Below the pieces are notes generated by a model. It was given only the letters and a program-made list of their open reading frames with translations. It was not told where the DNA came from and did not search any database. A stretch of DNA of 64,000 bases, taken from Alphaproteobacteria bacterium. GTDB lineage: Bacteria; Pseudomonadota; Alphaproteobacteria; Rhizobiales; JAJFHC01. Location: the NCBI GenBank assembly GCA_021775805.1, contig JAJFHD010000055.1, forward strand, positions 79,578 to 143,577. Direction: 5' to 3'. The first letter of the stretch is position 1, and each line of letters starts with the position of its first letter. Positions 55,324 to 64,000 of this stretch are shown here, piece after piece. The position numbers and the translations under genes were made by a program.

Positions 55324-56289
55324 ATGGCATCGCATTCCTCCAAGAAAGTCATATACGCAGCCCTTGCCGGAAACGGCCTGATCGCCGTGACGAAGTTTGC
55401 AGCCTCAGCCTATACCGGATCCTCGGCGATGTTGAGCGAGGCCATACACTCGTTGGTCGACACTGGAAACCAGGGCCTGCTTCTCTATGGCCTGAAACGG
55501 TCGGCCCGGGAGCCAGACAACACCCATCCGTTCGGATACGGCCGTGAACTTTATTTCTGGAGTTTCGTGGTTGCGATCCTGATATTCGCCCTTGGCGCGG
55601 GAATTTCAATTTATGAGGGCATCCACAAGGTATTGCACCCGGAAATCGTGTCGAACCCTATTGTCAATTACGTCGTTCTGGTGGCGTCGATGGCGTTCGA
55701 GTCTGTTCCCCTCACGATTGCGGTAAAGGAGTTCAACAAAATTCGGGGCAGCATGGGTTACATCGAAGCAATCCAGAAGAGTAAGGATCCGGCGGTTTTC
55801 ACTGTTCTGTTTGAAGACGTTGCCGCCATGCTCGGCCTTGTTGTCGCCTTTGCCGGCTTATTGATCGCGCAATATATGGGTCTGGCCTGGATGGACGGTG
55901 CCGCTTCCATAGCCATCGGGTTGATTCTGGCGGCAACGGCTGCCCTGCTGGCGTACGAGACCAAAGGCCTGCTGATCGGAGAAGCTGCCGACGAGACACT
56001 TCGGGATGGTGTCAGGGAAATCGTTGGCCAGGCCGATGGCGTTCGGGTCATCAACGAAATGCGCACCATGCATATGGGCGCAGACGACGTCTTGCTGGCC
56101 CTCAGCCTCGATTTCAGGGACGGCCTGACCGTCGGCCGGGTCGAAGACACCATTTATGTCCTTGAAATGGCCATCAAGTCGAGATTCCCGGAGGTCAAGA
56201 GGCTGTTCATCGAGGTTCAGTCAAAGGAACATCACGACGAGGTTGCCGCTGCAGAAGCGATGCGTGCCGACGAGGCAGTCGGCAGCTGA
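55324..56289 (+). CDS. Cation diffusion facilitator (CDF) transporter
   Basis: The 321-residue protein exports divalent metal ions in exchange for protons. Membrane helices cover about residues 10-210; a cytoplasmic domain (about 215-300) follows. The first metal pair is seen in SEAIHSLVDTGNQ (H-x3-D). In the fifth helix, where many CDF proteins have a second H-x3-D, the sequence reads VLFEDVAAMLG, with Glu-Asp. This recalls the ZnT9-like subgroup and makes metal choice uncertain (Zn, Co, Mn or Fe). The tail is acidic and histidine-containing. Confidence 0.9.
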   Translation: MASHSSKKVIYAALAGNGLIAVTKFAASAYTGSSAMLSEAIHSLVDTGNQGLLLYGLKRSAREPDNTHPFGYGRELYFWSFVVAILIFALGAGISIYEGIHKVLHPEIVSNPIVNYVVLVASMAFESVPLTIAVKEFNKIRGSMGYIEAIQKSKDPAVFTVLFEDVAAMLGLVVAFAGLLIAQYMGLAWMDGAASIAIGLILAATAALLAYETKGLLIGEAADETLRDGVREIVGQADGVRVINEMRTMHMGADDVLLALSLDFRDGLTVGRVEDTIYVLEMAIKSRFPEVKRLFIEVQSKEHHDEVAAAEAMRADEAVGS

Positions 56290-56375
56290 AGCAAGTCACG
56301 ATTTGCCGGGTTCATTCCTGAAGCGGATCCGCAGTGTAAGACCAAAACGGTGACATCACCTCCTGTTTCACTGTC

Positions 56376-56399
56376 GTCCTCGTGCGCCGACACGAGGAC
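56376..56399. terminator. Hairpin between convergent genes (first of two)
   Basis: GTCCTCGTG-CGCCGA-CACGAGGAC is a perfect 9-bp stem, 87 bases after the CDF stop and about 130 bases from the stop of the opposite gene. It may terminate one or both transcripts, although the flanks lack a clear T-run. Confidence 0.5.
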
Positions 56400-56421
56400 C
56401 TACTGCTTTGCAATTCAGGAG

Positions 56422-56444
56422 ATGTACGTGTCAGCCACGTACAT
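56422..56444. terminator. Hairpin between convergent genes (second of two)
   Basis: ATGTACGTG-TCAGC-CACGTACAT is a second perfect 9-bp stem, 22 bases after the first, in the same convergent gap. It is AT-richer than the first. It could be a terminator or a protein-binding palindrome. Confidence 0.45.
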
Positions 56445-56526
56445 GACAGTTACTGAGGGAATCCAGCATCCTTGAAACAATGTTGATGAACACTATCAAT
56501 CGCGAAGCACTTAAGGTGTCTGGTCC

Positions 56527-56898
56527 TTACCGCGATGCCCGGCGGATCTTCATTTTCACCTTGCCGCTTTTCTTGAGCGTCACGAACCAGTTGCCACGCT
56601 TGACCACCGGCTTGCATTTGGTCTTGCCGCTGCCCCACACCGTCCAGGCCACACACAGCTTGTTGCCGACGATACTCCACCGGCCCTGATCGTGCTTGCC
56701 TTCGGCAATGCCGCGCAGGCGACCATTGGCGTTCGCCTTTATGTGGACCGGGGTCTTGCCATAGGTCCCAACGTAGGTTCCGGGAAACATGGCACGTATC
56801 TGGGATGCCGAGAGCGTCTTGCCGGCACCGGCCTGTACCTGTGAGAGGCCTGCAATCACAGCCATCATGCTGCACAATAGTAACATCGGCTTAGGCAT
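56527..56898 (-). CDS. Small exported basic protein, DUF995-like
   Basis: The 123-residue protein has a signal peptide (MPKPMLLLCSMMAVIAGLSQVQA) and a small beta-rich domain with IRAMFPGTYVGTYGKTPVHI, GRWSIVGNKLCVAW and GKTKCKPVVKRG. The two cysteines could form a disulphide. This pattern resembles small periplasmic DUF995-type proteins of Rhizobiales, an assignment I hold loosely. Start at ATG 56898 with AGGGAG before it; a frame from 56931 is open. It converges with the CDF gene and two hairpins lie between them. Confidence 0.72.
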   Translation of the reverse strand: MPKPMLLLCSMMAVIAGLSQVQAGAGKTLSASQIRAMFPGTYVGTYGKTPVHIKANANGRLRGIAEGKHDQGRWSIVGNKLCVAWTVWGSGKTKCKPVVKRGNWFVTLKKSGKVKMKIRRASR

Positions 56899-57026
56899 CG
56901 TTGGATGGCTCCCTTTTTGTATAAGAGCCATATAGTGCCTCTATCGGGATTTTTAATGTCTGGCCGGAGGAAAATTATGGATCCAACCGGTCAACAGTGC
57001 CCCATTCCTTCCCCTCACAGCGTCGG

Positions 57027-57509
57027 CTAAAACGGCACCTCGTCGTCGAGGTCGGCATTGAAATCCCCGCCGCTGGGCTTGTCCAGAGGACCAGATCCGC
57101 CGAAATTTCCCGACGATCCGTAATCACCGCCGCTATCGCCCATGCCGCCGCCACTGGCGCGGGAATCGAGCATCGTGAGTGTGGAATTGAACCCCTGCAG
57201 GACAACCTCGGTCGAATAGCGCTCCTGGCCCTGCTGATCCTCCCATTTGCGGGTCTGCAACTGGCCTTCGAGATAGACCTTTGATCCCTTTTTCAGATAC
57301 TGTTCCGCGATCCGGCACAGCCCCTCGCTGAAAATCACCACGCGATGCCATTCGGTGCGTTCGCGCCGTTCGCCGGAATTTTTGTCTCGCCAGCTTTCCG
57401 ACGTCGCAATTCTCAGATTCGCGATCGGCCGTCCGTCCTGCGTCTTGCGGATTTCCGGATCGGCGCCAAGATTACCGACCAGAATGACCTTGTTTACGCT
57501 TCCCGCCAT
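57027..57509 (-). CDS. ssb: Single-stranded DNA-binding protein
   Basis: The 160-residue protein has the OB fold at residues 1-115 ([54 protein letters not shown]). A Gly/Ser-rich linker follows, and it ends in DDEVPF, the variant of the DDDIPF tail that binds repair and replication partners. AGAAGGA precedes the ATG. It is divergent from the RidA-uvrA pair with a LexA box in between, as expected for SOS-controlled ssb/uvrA in Alphaproteobacteria. Confidence 0.96.
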   Translation of the reverse strand: MAGSVNKVILVGNLGADPEIRKTQDGRPIANLRIATSESWRDKNSGERRERTEWHRVVIFSEGLCRIAEQYLKKGSKVYLEGQLQTRKWEDQQGQERYSTEVVLQGFNSTLTMLDSRASGGGMGDSGGDYGSSGNFGGSGPLDKPSGGDFNADLDDEVPF

Positions 57510-57866
57510 GTCTTTATCCTTCTCAAGAGCTCTCTACCTGATTTCGGCCTGAATTTCGTTCAACCTATCGGCTGCCACCGCTAGGTGCCAGCAAGCCGCC
57601 ATTTTATCCACAACTGCAACGGTGAAAAACAGCCGACAAAAACATTTGTTCTTTGTTTGTTCTTATCATGGAATCATATATGCTGCAACCAGGTGTCAGG
57701 AGAACGCACTAATCTTTGTAAATCCCGCCTGCCCCGTCTGTGGGAAAGCAAACGTATGTCGTTGCCGTTCGCGTCGACCGCCCTATTATCTTTTAGGAAT
57801 TGTCGGGCCAAAAACACGGCTGAGCGCCTCTGAAAAAGGCTAGATTATTGGTATAAGGCCAGAGAG
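57510..57866. other. Intergenic region between ssb and the RidA-family gene
   Basis: These 357 bases contain the LexA box at 57648-57662 and must hold the ssb promoter and that of the ridA-uvrA pair. Short frames here (for example 57622-57843, with CPVCGKANVC) have no family signal or good ribosome site and are not called. Confidence 0.6.
57648..57662. promoter_or_regulatory. LexA (SOS) box
   Basis: GTTC-TTTGTTT-GTTC is an exact match to the GTTC-N7-GTTC site of alphaproteobacterial LexA. It lies 139 bases before the ssb start and 205 bases before the RidA-family start, between the divergent units. Confidence 0.85.
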
Positions 57867-58274
57867 ATGTTGAAAAAGATCAGTACACAAGAGGCACCGC
57901 CGCCGTTCAGCGCCTATGCCCAGGGCATAGAAGTCCCGGCCGGCGCCCGCACGCTCCACGTGTCGGGCCAGGTCGGCGTGACACCGGATGGCGTCCTGGC
58001 GGACGGCGAAGAAGCCCAGCATGAACAGACCTGGCGCAACATCCTGGCCATACTGGCGGCCGGCGGCATGACTGCCCATGATATCGTGAGCATTACCGGT
58101 TTCATCACCCAGACGTCCGGTGTGCCGTTGTTCCGCCAGGTCCGCGACCGTATGCTGGACGGTGCTGAAACCGCATCGACCCTGGTTCACGTCTCCGGAC
58201 TTGCCGATCCGTCATGGCTTGTGGAAATCGCCGTCATTGCCGCCAAGGTGGATCACACAGGCAAGGGCGACTGA
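57867..58274 (+). CDS. RidA-family protein
   Basis: The 135-residue protein belongs to the RidA/YjgF/UK114 family. Typical parts are [55 protein letters not shown] and [12 protein letters not shown]. The catalytic arginine of true RidA lies within a (C/S)-x-x-x-R motif; here the equivalent VFIRDM-like region reads FRQVRDRM and I cannot assign it firmly, so imine deaminase activity is unproven. Its stop overlaps the uvrA start by one base (TGATG), so it is co-translated with uvrA. A ridA-like gene in the SOS unit is unusual. Confidence 0.88.
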   Translation: MLKKISTQEAPPPFSAYAQGIEVPAGARTLHVSGQVGVTPDGVLADGEEAQHEQTWRNILAILAAGGMTAHDIVSITGFITQTSGVPLFRQVRDRMLDGAETASTLVHVSGLADPSWLVEIAVIAAKVDHTGKGD

Positions 58275-61144
58275 TGGCAGCGCTCAAGACCATATCCGTA
58301 CGCGGGGCCCGGGAACACAATCTCAAGAATATTTCCGTCGACATTCCGCGCGACCAGCTCATCGTCATCACCGGCCTGTCGGGATCGGGCAAATCGTCTC
58401 TCGCTTTCGACACGATCTACGCCGAAGGCCAGCGCCGTTACGTGGAATCGCTTTCCGCCTACGCCCGCCAGTTCCTGGAAATGATGCAGAAGCCCGACGT
58501 CGACCAGATCGATGGCTTGTCTCCCGCCATTTCCATCGAACAGAAGACCACATCGCGCAACCCGCGTTCGACGGTTGGCACGGTCACTGAAATTTACGAC
58601 TACATGCGCCTTCTGTACGCGCGCGTCGGCGTCCCCTATTCGCCGGCAACAGGACTGCCGATCGAAAGCCAGACGGTGACCCAGATGGTCGACCGGGTGA
58701 TGACGCTTGAGGAGGACACCCGCTTGTATCTCCTGGCGCCGATCGTGCGCGGCCGCAAGGGCGAGTACCGCAAGGAGTTTGCCGACCTGATGAAACGCGG
58801 CTTCCAGCGCGTCAAGGTCGACGGCACGTTCCACGAAATCGAGGACGTGCCCGCCCTCAACAAGAAGCTCAAACACGATATCGACGTGGTGGTCGACCGG
58901 ATCGTCGTGCGCGACGATTTGGGCAACCGCCTCGCCGACAGCATGGAGACAGCCCTCGAGCTGGCAGACGGTATCGCCGTCGCCGAGTACGCTGACAAGA
59001 CCGACGACAAGGGCGATCCGGAGCGCATCATCTTTTCGTCACGCTTTGCCTGCCCGGTGTCTGGGTTCACGATCGACGAAATCGAGCCCCGCCTGTTTTC
59101 CTTCAACAATCCCTTCGGCGCATGCCCTGCCTGTGATGGCCTGGGCACACAGCACATGATCGACGAGGATCTTGTGGTCCCCGACAAGACCCTGAACCTG
59201 CGTCAGGGCGTCATTGCACCATGGTCGAAATCGACCTCGCCCTATTACACCCAGACGCTGGATGCCCTCGCCCGGCATTTTGAATTCTCCATGACCGACG
59301 CCTGGAGCACGCTTCCCGAGAAAGGCCGCCAGGTCATCCTGTACGGCACCGGCAAGGAAAAAGTCTCCTTCACTTATGACGACGGCCTGCGCTCGTTTGA
59401 AACCACCAAGACTTTCGAAGGTGTCATCCCCAATCTGGAGCGGCGCTGGCGGGAAACCGATTCTGCCTGGGCACGTGAGGAAATTGAGAAGTTCCAGACC
59501 CTGATGCCGTGCGAGCGCTGTTCCGGCCACCGCCTGAAACCGGAAGCCCTGGCCGTCAAGATCGACGCCCTGCACATCAGCGAAGTCGCCACCATGTCGA
59601 TCCGCGAGGCCAACGACTGGTTTGGCAGCCTCGAGAGGAAGCTGACCAACAAACAAAACGAGATTGCCGAACGCATCCTCAAGGAAATCCGCGAACGTTT
59701 GCGTTTCCTGAATGATGTCGGTCTGGAATACCTGACCATGTCGCGCACGTCAGGCACCCTGTCGGGCGGCGAGTCCCAGCGCATTCGCCTGGCAAGCCAG
59801 ATCGGGTCAGGACTGACCGGCGTGCTCTACGTCCTGGACGAGCCCTCCATCGGCCTGCATCAGCGCGACAATGCCCGCCTGCTCGACACGCTCAAGCATC
59901 TGCGCGACCTGGGCAACACGGTGATCGTCGTCGAACACGACGAGGACGCCATCCATTGCGCCGATCACGTGATTGACATCGGCCCCTACGCCGGTGTTCA
60001 CGGCGGCAAAGTTGTGGCCGAAGGCACGCCGCAGCAGATCATGCAGTCAAGCGAAAGCCTGACCGGCCAGTATCTGACCGGATTCAAGCAGATCCCAATC
60101 CCGGCGCAACGCCGGCGGCCCAAGAAAGCCAAAAGTCTGAAAGTGTTTGGCGCCCGGTCGAACAACCTGAAGAACATCGATGCCCAGATCCCCCTCGGGG
60201 TCTTCGCCTGCGTCACGGGCGTCTCGGGCGGTGGCAAGTCGACACTGCTGATCGACACGCTCTACAAGGCCGCGGCCCGCAAGCTCAACAACGCCCGCCA
60301 CAATCCCGGCCAGCACGACCGCATCGAAGGCTTCGAGCATCTCGACAAGATCATCGACATCGACCAGTCGCCGATCGGCCGCACGCCGCGCTCGAACCCG
60401 GCGACCTATACCGGTGCCTTCACGCCGATTCGCGACTGGTTCACCGGCCTGCCGGAGGCGCGTGCCCGCGGTTACAAGCCGGGGCGGTTTTCGTTCAACG
60501 TCAAGGGCGGGCGCTGCGAGGCCTGCCAGGGCGACGGTGTCATCAAGATCGAGATGCACTTCCTGCCCGATGTCTATGTCACCTGCGATACCTGCCATGG
60601 CCAGCGCTATAACCGCGAAACCCTGGAAGTGAAGTTCAAGGACAAGTCGATCGCCGACGTCCTCGACATGACGGTCGACACCGGTGCCGAGTTTTTTAAG
60701 GCGGTGCCGTCGGTGCGCGAAAAACTCGAAACCCTTCAGCGTGTCGGCCTCGGCTACATCAAGGTCGGCCAGCAGGCCACCACCCTGTCGGGCGGCGAAG
60801 CCCAAAGGGTCAAGCTTGCCAAGGAACTGTCACGCCGCGCCACCGGCCGCACACTCTACATCCTGGACGAGCCGACGACGGGCCTGCATTTCCACGATGT
60901 CGCAAAACTCCTGGAAGTGCTGCACGAACTGGTCGACCAGGGCAACACCGTGGTCGTGATCGAACACAACCTCGAAGTCATCAAGACCGCCGACTGGATC
61001 ATCGATCTGGGCCCGGAAGGCGGCGATGGCGGCGGCGAGATCGTTGCCGCCGGTACACCGGAAGACGTGGCCGATGTCGAGCGCAGTTACACCGGCCAGT
61101 ATCTGCGTCCGATATTGAAACCGAAGAAACGTCTGTCTGCTTAG
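58274..61144 (+). CDS. uvrA: Excinuclease ABC subunit A
   Basis: UvrA finds bulky DNA damage together with UvrB. The 956-residue protein has two ABC ATPase units: Walker [10 protein letters not shown] with [16 protein letters not shown], and GVSGGGKST with [15 protein letters not shown]. The C-terminal zinc finger is intact ([13 protein letters not shown] and VTCDTCHG). In the first zinc module the leading pair reads CPVSG instead of C-x2-C (about nucleotide 59050), while [10 protein letters not shown] follows. Start ATG 58274 overlaps the RidA stop; a frame from 58214 lies inside that gene. It is under the LexA box at 57648. Confidence 0.96.
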   Translation: MAALKTISVRGAREHNLKNISVDIPRDQLIVITGLSGSGKSSLAFDTIYAEGQRRYVESLSAYARQFLEMMQKPDVDQIDGLSPAISIEQKTTSRNPRSTVGTVTEIYDYMRLLYARVGVPYSPATGLPIESQTVTQMVDRVMTLEEDTRLYLLAPIVRGRKGEYRKEFADLMKRGFQRVKVDGTFHEIEDVPALNKKLKHDIDVVVDRIVVRDDLGNRLADSMETALELADGIAVAEYADKTDDKGDPERIIFSSRFACPVSGFTIDEIEPRLFSFNNPFGACPACDGLGTQHMIDEDLVVPDKTLNLRQGVIAPWSKSTSPYYTQTLDALARHFEFSMTDAWSTLPEKGRQVILYGTGKEKVSFTYDDGLRSFETTKTFEGVIPNLERRWRETDSAWAREEIEKFQTLMPCERCSGHRLKPEALAVKIDALHISEVATMSIREANDWFGSLERKLTNKQNEIAERILKEIRERLRFLNDVGLEYLTMSRTSGTLSGGESQRIRLASQIGSGLTGVLYVLDEPSIGLHQRDNARLLDTLKHLRDLGNTVIVVEHDEDAIHCADHVIDIGPYAGVHGGKVVAEGTPQQIMQSSESLTGQYLTGFKQIPIPAQRRRPKKAKSLKVFGARSNNLKNIDAQIPLGVFACVTGVSGGGKSTLLIDTLYKAAARKLNNARHNPGQHDRIEGFEHLDKIIDIDQSPIGRTPRSNPATYTGAFTPIRDWFTGLPEARARGYKPGRFSFNVKGGRCEACQGDGVIKIEMHFLPDVYVTCDTCHGQRYNRETLEVKFKDKSIADVLDMTVDTGAEFFKAVPSVREKLETLQRVGLGYIKVGQQATTLSGGEAQRVKLAKELSRRATGRTLYILDEPTTGLHFHDVAKLLEVLHELVDQGNTVVVIEHNLEVIKTADWIIDLGPEGGDGGGEIVAAGTPEDVADVERSYTGQYLRPILKPKKRLSA

Positions 61145-61253
61145 GCGCAATTACCCGAAGTATTATGAGCATAACGACTTAAACCGGGAACCGGTCATTG
61201 AATTATCCACGCGGTTGGATACTCTCTGCTGTATCAACTGTGCAAGGTGATAC

Positions 61254-63158
61254 ATGGGCTGGGTCGGGAAACTTTTTGACATTGGATTTGGCGGCCTGCC
61301 AAAGGCGGCTGTGGCTCTCTGTCCGGATCATCTGAAACGCCAGTGGCGCGAACGACTTAACGATCACAATCCTTTCAAAACCATCTCAGCCAATCATGAT
61401 CTGGTCCGCGCCACCCGTCTGGCCTGGATTGAGGCCGCCCAGGAGGTGCTTGCAAAGTCTCGTCAGACGGCAGCACAGATCGAATGGCAATCAAGCGCGG
61501 CGACCATCCAGACCTTTGACGAGCTCATCGCCAAAATGCTCGTCGTCGTTCGTGATCACGCCCTTGACCGCCGAACTGCCCCTGGTCCATCGCCGATCGA
61601 TGCCCACATGGAGGACATCATTGCCGGTGTGCCCGAGTTTGTTTCAACCGGAAGCCAGGAAAACAGCGGTCGATCAGTCACAGGTGGGTTCACGGAAACG
61701 CTTGCAGCGTTGAGCGGTTGGTCAATTCTGGAGGTTCCGCCAGTTTTTGGACAGACCGCCAGAGCAGGACTGGCGCCCCGCGGTGGTGGCACACCGCGAC
61801 CGTTTGGCGAATTGGTCTTCGCGTCCTTTGCCGAACTGATCAAGGACCCGAAGAAGTATCCGCAGGCGCGGGAAGCCTTTTACATCGCCATGGACACGCT
61901 GGGACGTGATATCGGCACAGCGACATTAACCGCAGTGCAAGGCCTTGATGCAAAACTCGACGACGCCATTGCAGGGCTGGACGGTCTCGATGTCCTACGG
62001 ACCGGTGCATTGAATTATCTGGACTTGTTGCCGGGGATGGCAGCAACAATCGATGCAACCCACGATAAGATAACGACACTGAAGATCGAAGGTGCGCGCC
62101 AGCACGAAGAAATCCTCGCAGCCGTCGCCCGCGAAAAGGGCATTGATCCCGAACACCTGCGACCGATCCTTGAGCGCCTCGGCCATACCGATACGCCTGC
62201 GTCCGATATTCCCCGGATGTTGAGCCACGCGGTGGACGACTTGATCTCGCGAGCTGGTTCGCCGACGGTGATCCACAACGACGGTCCGGCGATGGACGAA
62301 GCGATAAGAACCGCCCGGTCAAAACTGGCGACAGCGGACACGGTGGGAGCCATCGCGGTCCTCGATGCCGCACTCGACGACGACAGTGCATTTGTTCGGG
62401 CCCTTGAAGCCGAGGAAGAAGCCCACAAGAACCGGGTGCAACTTGGACGGGCCCGGGCTCGCGGTTTCTTCGAAAAAGCCTTTGTTCAACTCACCTCTTT
62501 CGATCATGACGGTGCCATCGAAAGCATGGAACAAGGGCTCCAGCTTGATCCCGACAATTTCTGGCGTTGGATTGAACTGGGGGACGAGTTCCTGACCATC
62601 GGCAACACACCAAACGCCCTGGACTCTTACAATACGGCACGCGATGCGGCCCATCGGACGGGCGACGAGCGCGATCTGTCGGTGTCCTACGAGAGGATTG
62701 GCGACGTTGAAGTCGCCCAGGGCGATCTCGAGGCCGCGCTCAAGAGTTTTCAGGAAGGCATTGCCATCAGGGAACGGCTGGCGGCGAGCGATGCCGGAAA
62801 CGCCGGCTGGCAACGCGATCTGTCGGCATCCTACGTGAAGATTGGCGACGTTGAGGTCGCCCTGGGCAATATCGAGGTCGCGCTCAAGAGTTTTCAGGAA
62901 GGCCTTGCCATTGCCGAACGGCTGGCGGCGAGCGATGCCGAAAACGCCGGCTGGCAACGTGATCTGTCGGTGTCCTACGAGAGGATAGGGAATCTCGAAG
63001 AAACGCGAGGCAACATTGCCGCCGCTATTTCGGCGTATGAACGAAGTCTGCCGGCGGCTCAGTCGCTTGCCGACCGGTTTCCTGACCACAGACAGTTTCA
63101 GAACGATATCCTCATTACCAATCGGCGCCTGACGGAACTTCGCGCCCGATTGAAGTAG
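61254..63158 (+). CDS. TPR-repeat protein with unknown N-terminal domain
   Basis: The 634-residue protein has an unrecognised mostly helical N-terminal part (about 1-400; HNPFKTISANHDLVRATRLAWI is a conserved-looking segment). A C-terminal array of tetratricopeptide repeats follows. Three units around residues 475-600 are nearly identical (RDLSVSYERIGDVEVAQGD, ALKSFQEGIAIRERLAASDA, NAGWQRDL). No signal peptide or membrane helix is visible, so it is cytoplasmic. The N-terminal segment is of a type found at the head of bacterial repeat proteins, including some with NTPase modules, but no nucleotide motif is present here. AAGGTG precedes the ATG. A cyclase gene follows after 86 bases. Confidence 0.82.
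   Translation: MGWVGKLFDIGFGGLPKAAVALCPDHLKRQWRERLNDHNPFKTISANHDLVRATRLAWIEAAQEVLAKSRQTAAQIEWQSSAATIQTFDELIAKMLVVVRDHALDRRTAPGPSPIDAHMEDIIAGVPEFVSTGSQENSGRSVTGGFTETLAALSGWSILEVPPVFGQTARAGLAPRGGGTPRPFGELVFASFAELIKDPKKYPQAREAFYIAMDTLGRDIGTATLTAVQGLDAKLDDAIAGLDGLDVLRTGALNYLDLLPGMAATIDATHDKITTLKIEGARQHEEILAAVAREKGIDPEHLRPILERLGHTDTPASDIPRMLSHAVDDLISRAGSPTVIHNDGPAMDEAIRTARSKLATADTVGAIAVLDAALDDDSAFVRALEAEEEAHKNRVQLGRARARGFFEKAFVQLTSFDHDGAIESMEQGLQLDPDNFWRWIELGDEFLTIGNTPNALDSYNTARDAAHRTGDERDLSVSYERIGDVEVAQGDLEAALKSFQEGIAIRERLAASDAGNAGWQRDLSASYVKIGDVEVALGNIEVALKSFQEGLAIAERLAASDAENAGWQRDLSVSYERIGNLEETRGNIAAAISAYERSLPAAQSLADRFPDHRQFQNDILITNRRLTELRARLK
62671..63000 (+). repeat. 144-bp tandem repeats encoding TPR units
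   Basis: The unit starting GCGATCTGTC recurs at 62671, 62815 and 62959 with an exact 144-bp (48-residue) period. Two units are complete and highly similar at DNA level; the third fades after about 40 bases. This points to recent copying and possible copy-number variation. Confidence 0.85.
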
Positions 63159-63244
63159 CGGAAACCGGCCTTGGACGAATTCCAACACAGCCGTCACACA
63201 CAGTTTTTCATCAAAAGGCGTTCGCGACAGTTTATATCTAACCG

Positions 63245-64000
63245 ATGAAGGACGACGCCTTACACCCACCAAACGTCAATCAGTCGTTTGAAGACGCCCG
63301 CGCCTGGATAATCGACTGGATAACGACGCACGCCTGGAAGATTGCAAGCCCGCGGCAGCTCACAAGTCAGATGTGCGCGCATCTGTGTGAGGCCGGTGTG
63401 CCGTTGGAAACCTTCAATGCCTTCATCCTGATGCTGCACCCGGAATATTTCGGCGTCGTTCATCGCTGGCAGGCGTCGACCGGCGAAGTCACGACCGCCA
63501 TGGGCACCAATCAGATGCTCGAGAGCGACCTAGTGCGTCTCAGTCCAATTCAGGATATCCGGGACGGAGCCTGGGGCTTCCGCTGGCCCATCGGCCGCGT
63601 TGGTCGGCACCCCAGCTATCCCGTAATCAATGAGTACGCCGATGCCGGCGCCACCGACTATGTGGCAATGCGGTTGCCGTTCCAGGACGGGTCGCCGCAA
63701 ACGATCACCTTCACGACCAAGCGCACAGGCGGCTTCACCACCGCAGAACTGTGCCTTGTGGACAGCCTTCTTTTCTACATGGCGCGGATGACGGAGGTCC
63801 AGTCGAACAACTATCTGTGCCGGGTGCTGCTCGACACCTATGTGGGCCATCGGACGGGCGCGGAGATCCTGAAAGGGTCGATCACGCGCGGCAGCGGCAA
63901 GACCATCAGCGCCGTCATTCTCATGACCGACCTTCACGATTTCACCGCCGTCAGCGAGCGCCTGTCGGGCGACAAGCTGATTGGCTATCTGAACAGGTAT
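63245..64000 (+). CDS. Class III adenylate/guanylate cyclase, 3' end outside the window
   Basis: The frame starts at ATG 63245 and is open to the window end (252 codons visible). The N-terminal part (about 1-215) has the segment MLHPEYFGVVHRWQ and VAMRLPFQDGSPQTITFTTK, a plan I associate with soluble cyclases of Rhizobiales. The catalytic domain begins at about residue 220 with ILMTDLHDFTAVSERL, which carries the first metal aspartate; the remaining catalytic residues lie outside the window. It has no membrane segments in the visible part. It is 86 bases downstream of the TPR gene, with no strong ribosome site. Product is probably cAMP. Confidence 0.85.
   Translation, partial: MKDDALHPPNVNQSFEDARAWIIDWITTHAWKIASPRQLTSQMCAHLCEAGVPLETFNAFILMLHPEYFGVVHRWQASTGEVTTAMGTNQMLESDLVRLSPIQDIRDGAWGFRWPIGRVGRHPSYPVINEYADAGATDYVAMRLPFQDGSPQTITFTTKRTGGFTTAELCLVDSLLFYMARMTEVQSNNYLCRVLLDTYVGHRTGAEILKGSITRGSGKTISAVILMTDLHDFTAVSERLSGDKLIGYLNRY

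Noticed and set aside
57622..57843. 73-codon frame with CPVCGKANVC between ssb and the RidA-family gene
   Set aside because: The cysteine pattern is attractive, but the frame overlaps the region of the LexA box and promoters, has no clear ribosome site, and no family match.
62671..63000. Tandem repeats considered as a CRISPR or satellite array
   Set aside because: The 144-bp period is a multiple of three, the frame is kept, and the translation gives TPR units.
63530..63937. Minus-strand 135-codon frame near the right end
   Set aside because: It is antisense to the cyclase gene that runs off the window and is a shadow frame.
1..64000. tRNA, rRNA, CRISPR array, prophage and insertion sequences
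   Set aside because: None seen by eye in the intergenic regions; a covariance-model scan was not possible.

Overview
The window looks like a chromosomal segment of a marine alphaproteobacterium, most probably of the order Hyphomicrobiales (Rhizobiales). The clues are the housekeeping order gyrA-lysE-coaD-ppi-ppi-queA-tgt with divergent ssb and uvrA close by, an alphaproteobacterial GTTC-N7-GTTC LexA box, the class III cyclase types, and a trimethylamine/TMAO degradation locus of the kind found in marine Alphaproteobacteria. Coding density is high and many minus-strand genes overlap by ATGA, GTGA or TTGA. I saw no tRNA, rRNA, insertion sequence, prophage or CRISPR array.

Layout. 1-4.4 kb: end of an unrecognised protein and a TIR-transmembrane-WD40-like protein. 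4.5-13.5 kb: TMA/TMAO module: tdm (TMAO demethylase) on the plus strand, converging on the minus-strand genes tmoX, tmoV, tmoW, tmm and a VWA-domain gene. Transporter and Tmm supply TMAO, and Tdm splits it to dimethylamine and formaldehyde, which it passes to tetrahydrofolate. 13.8-18.1 kb: a membrane protein, a Mak-like fructokinase, a metallo-beta-lactamase-fold hydrolase and a membrane class III cyclase. 18.1-24.2 kb: a peptide-type ABC importer with a fused double ATPase.

24.2-37.0 kb: the most unusual region. A minus-strand run of glycan genes (two MurG/GT28-like and two GT4 glycosyltransferases, a NodB-like deacetylase, a histidine phosphatase) diverges from a 914-residue ABC-exporter-like protein. 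That protein's nucleotide-binding domain has lost the Walker A lysine, the catalytic glutamate and the H-loop histidine, and contains an internally duplicated insertion. It is followed by a one-domain cyclic-nucleotide-binding protein and converges on UDP-glucose dehydrogenase and UDP-glucuronate 4-epimerase. I read this as an uncharacterised envelope or extracellular glycan system, perhaps with cNMP control.

37-47 kb: DUF4864 protein, thioesterase-thiolase pair, a second five-gene peptide-type importer, a parvulin foldase with a 34-bp perfect palindrome at the start of its gene, and two small basic secreted proteins. 47-61 kb: queuosine genes tgt and queA, two cyclophilins, coaD, a LysE exporter, gyrA, a CDF transporter, small secreted proteins, ssb, a RidA-family gene and uvrA. 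61-64 kb: a TPR protein with exact 144-bp repeats and a second class III cyclase cut by the window end.
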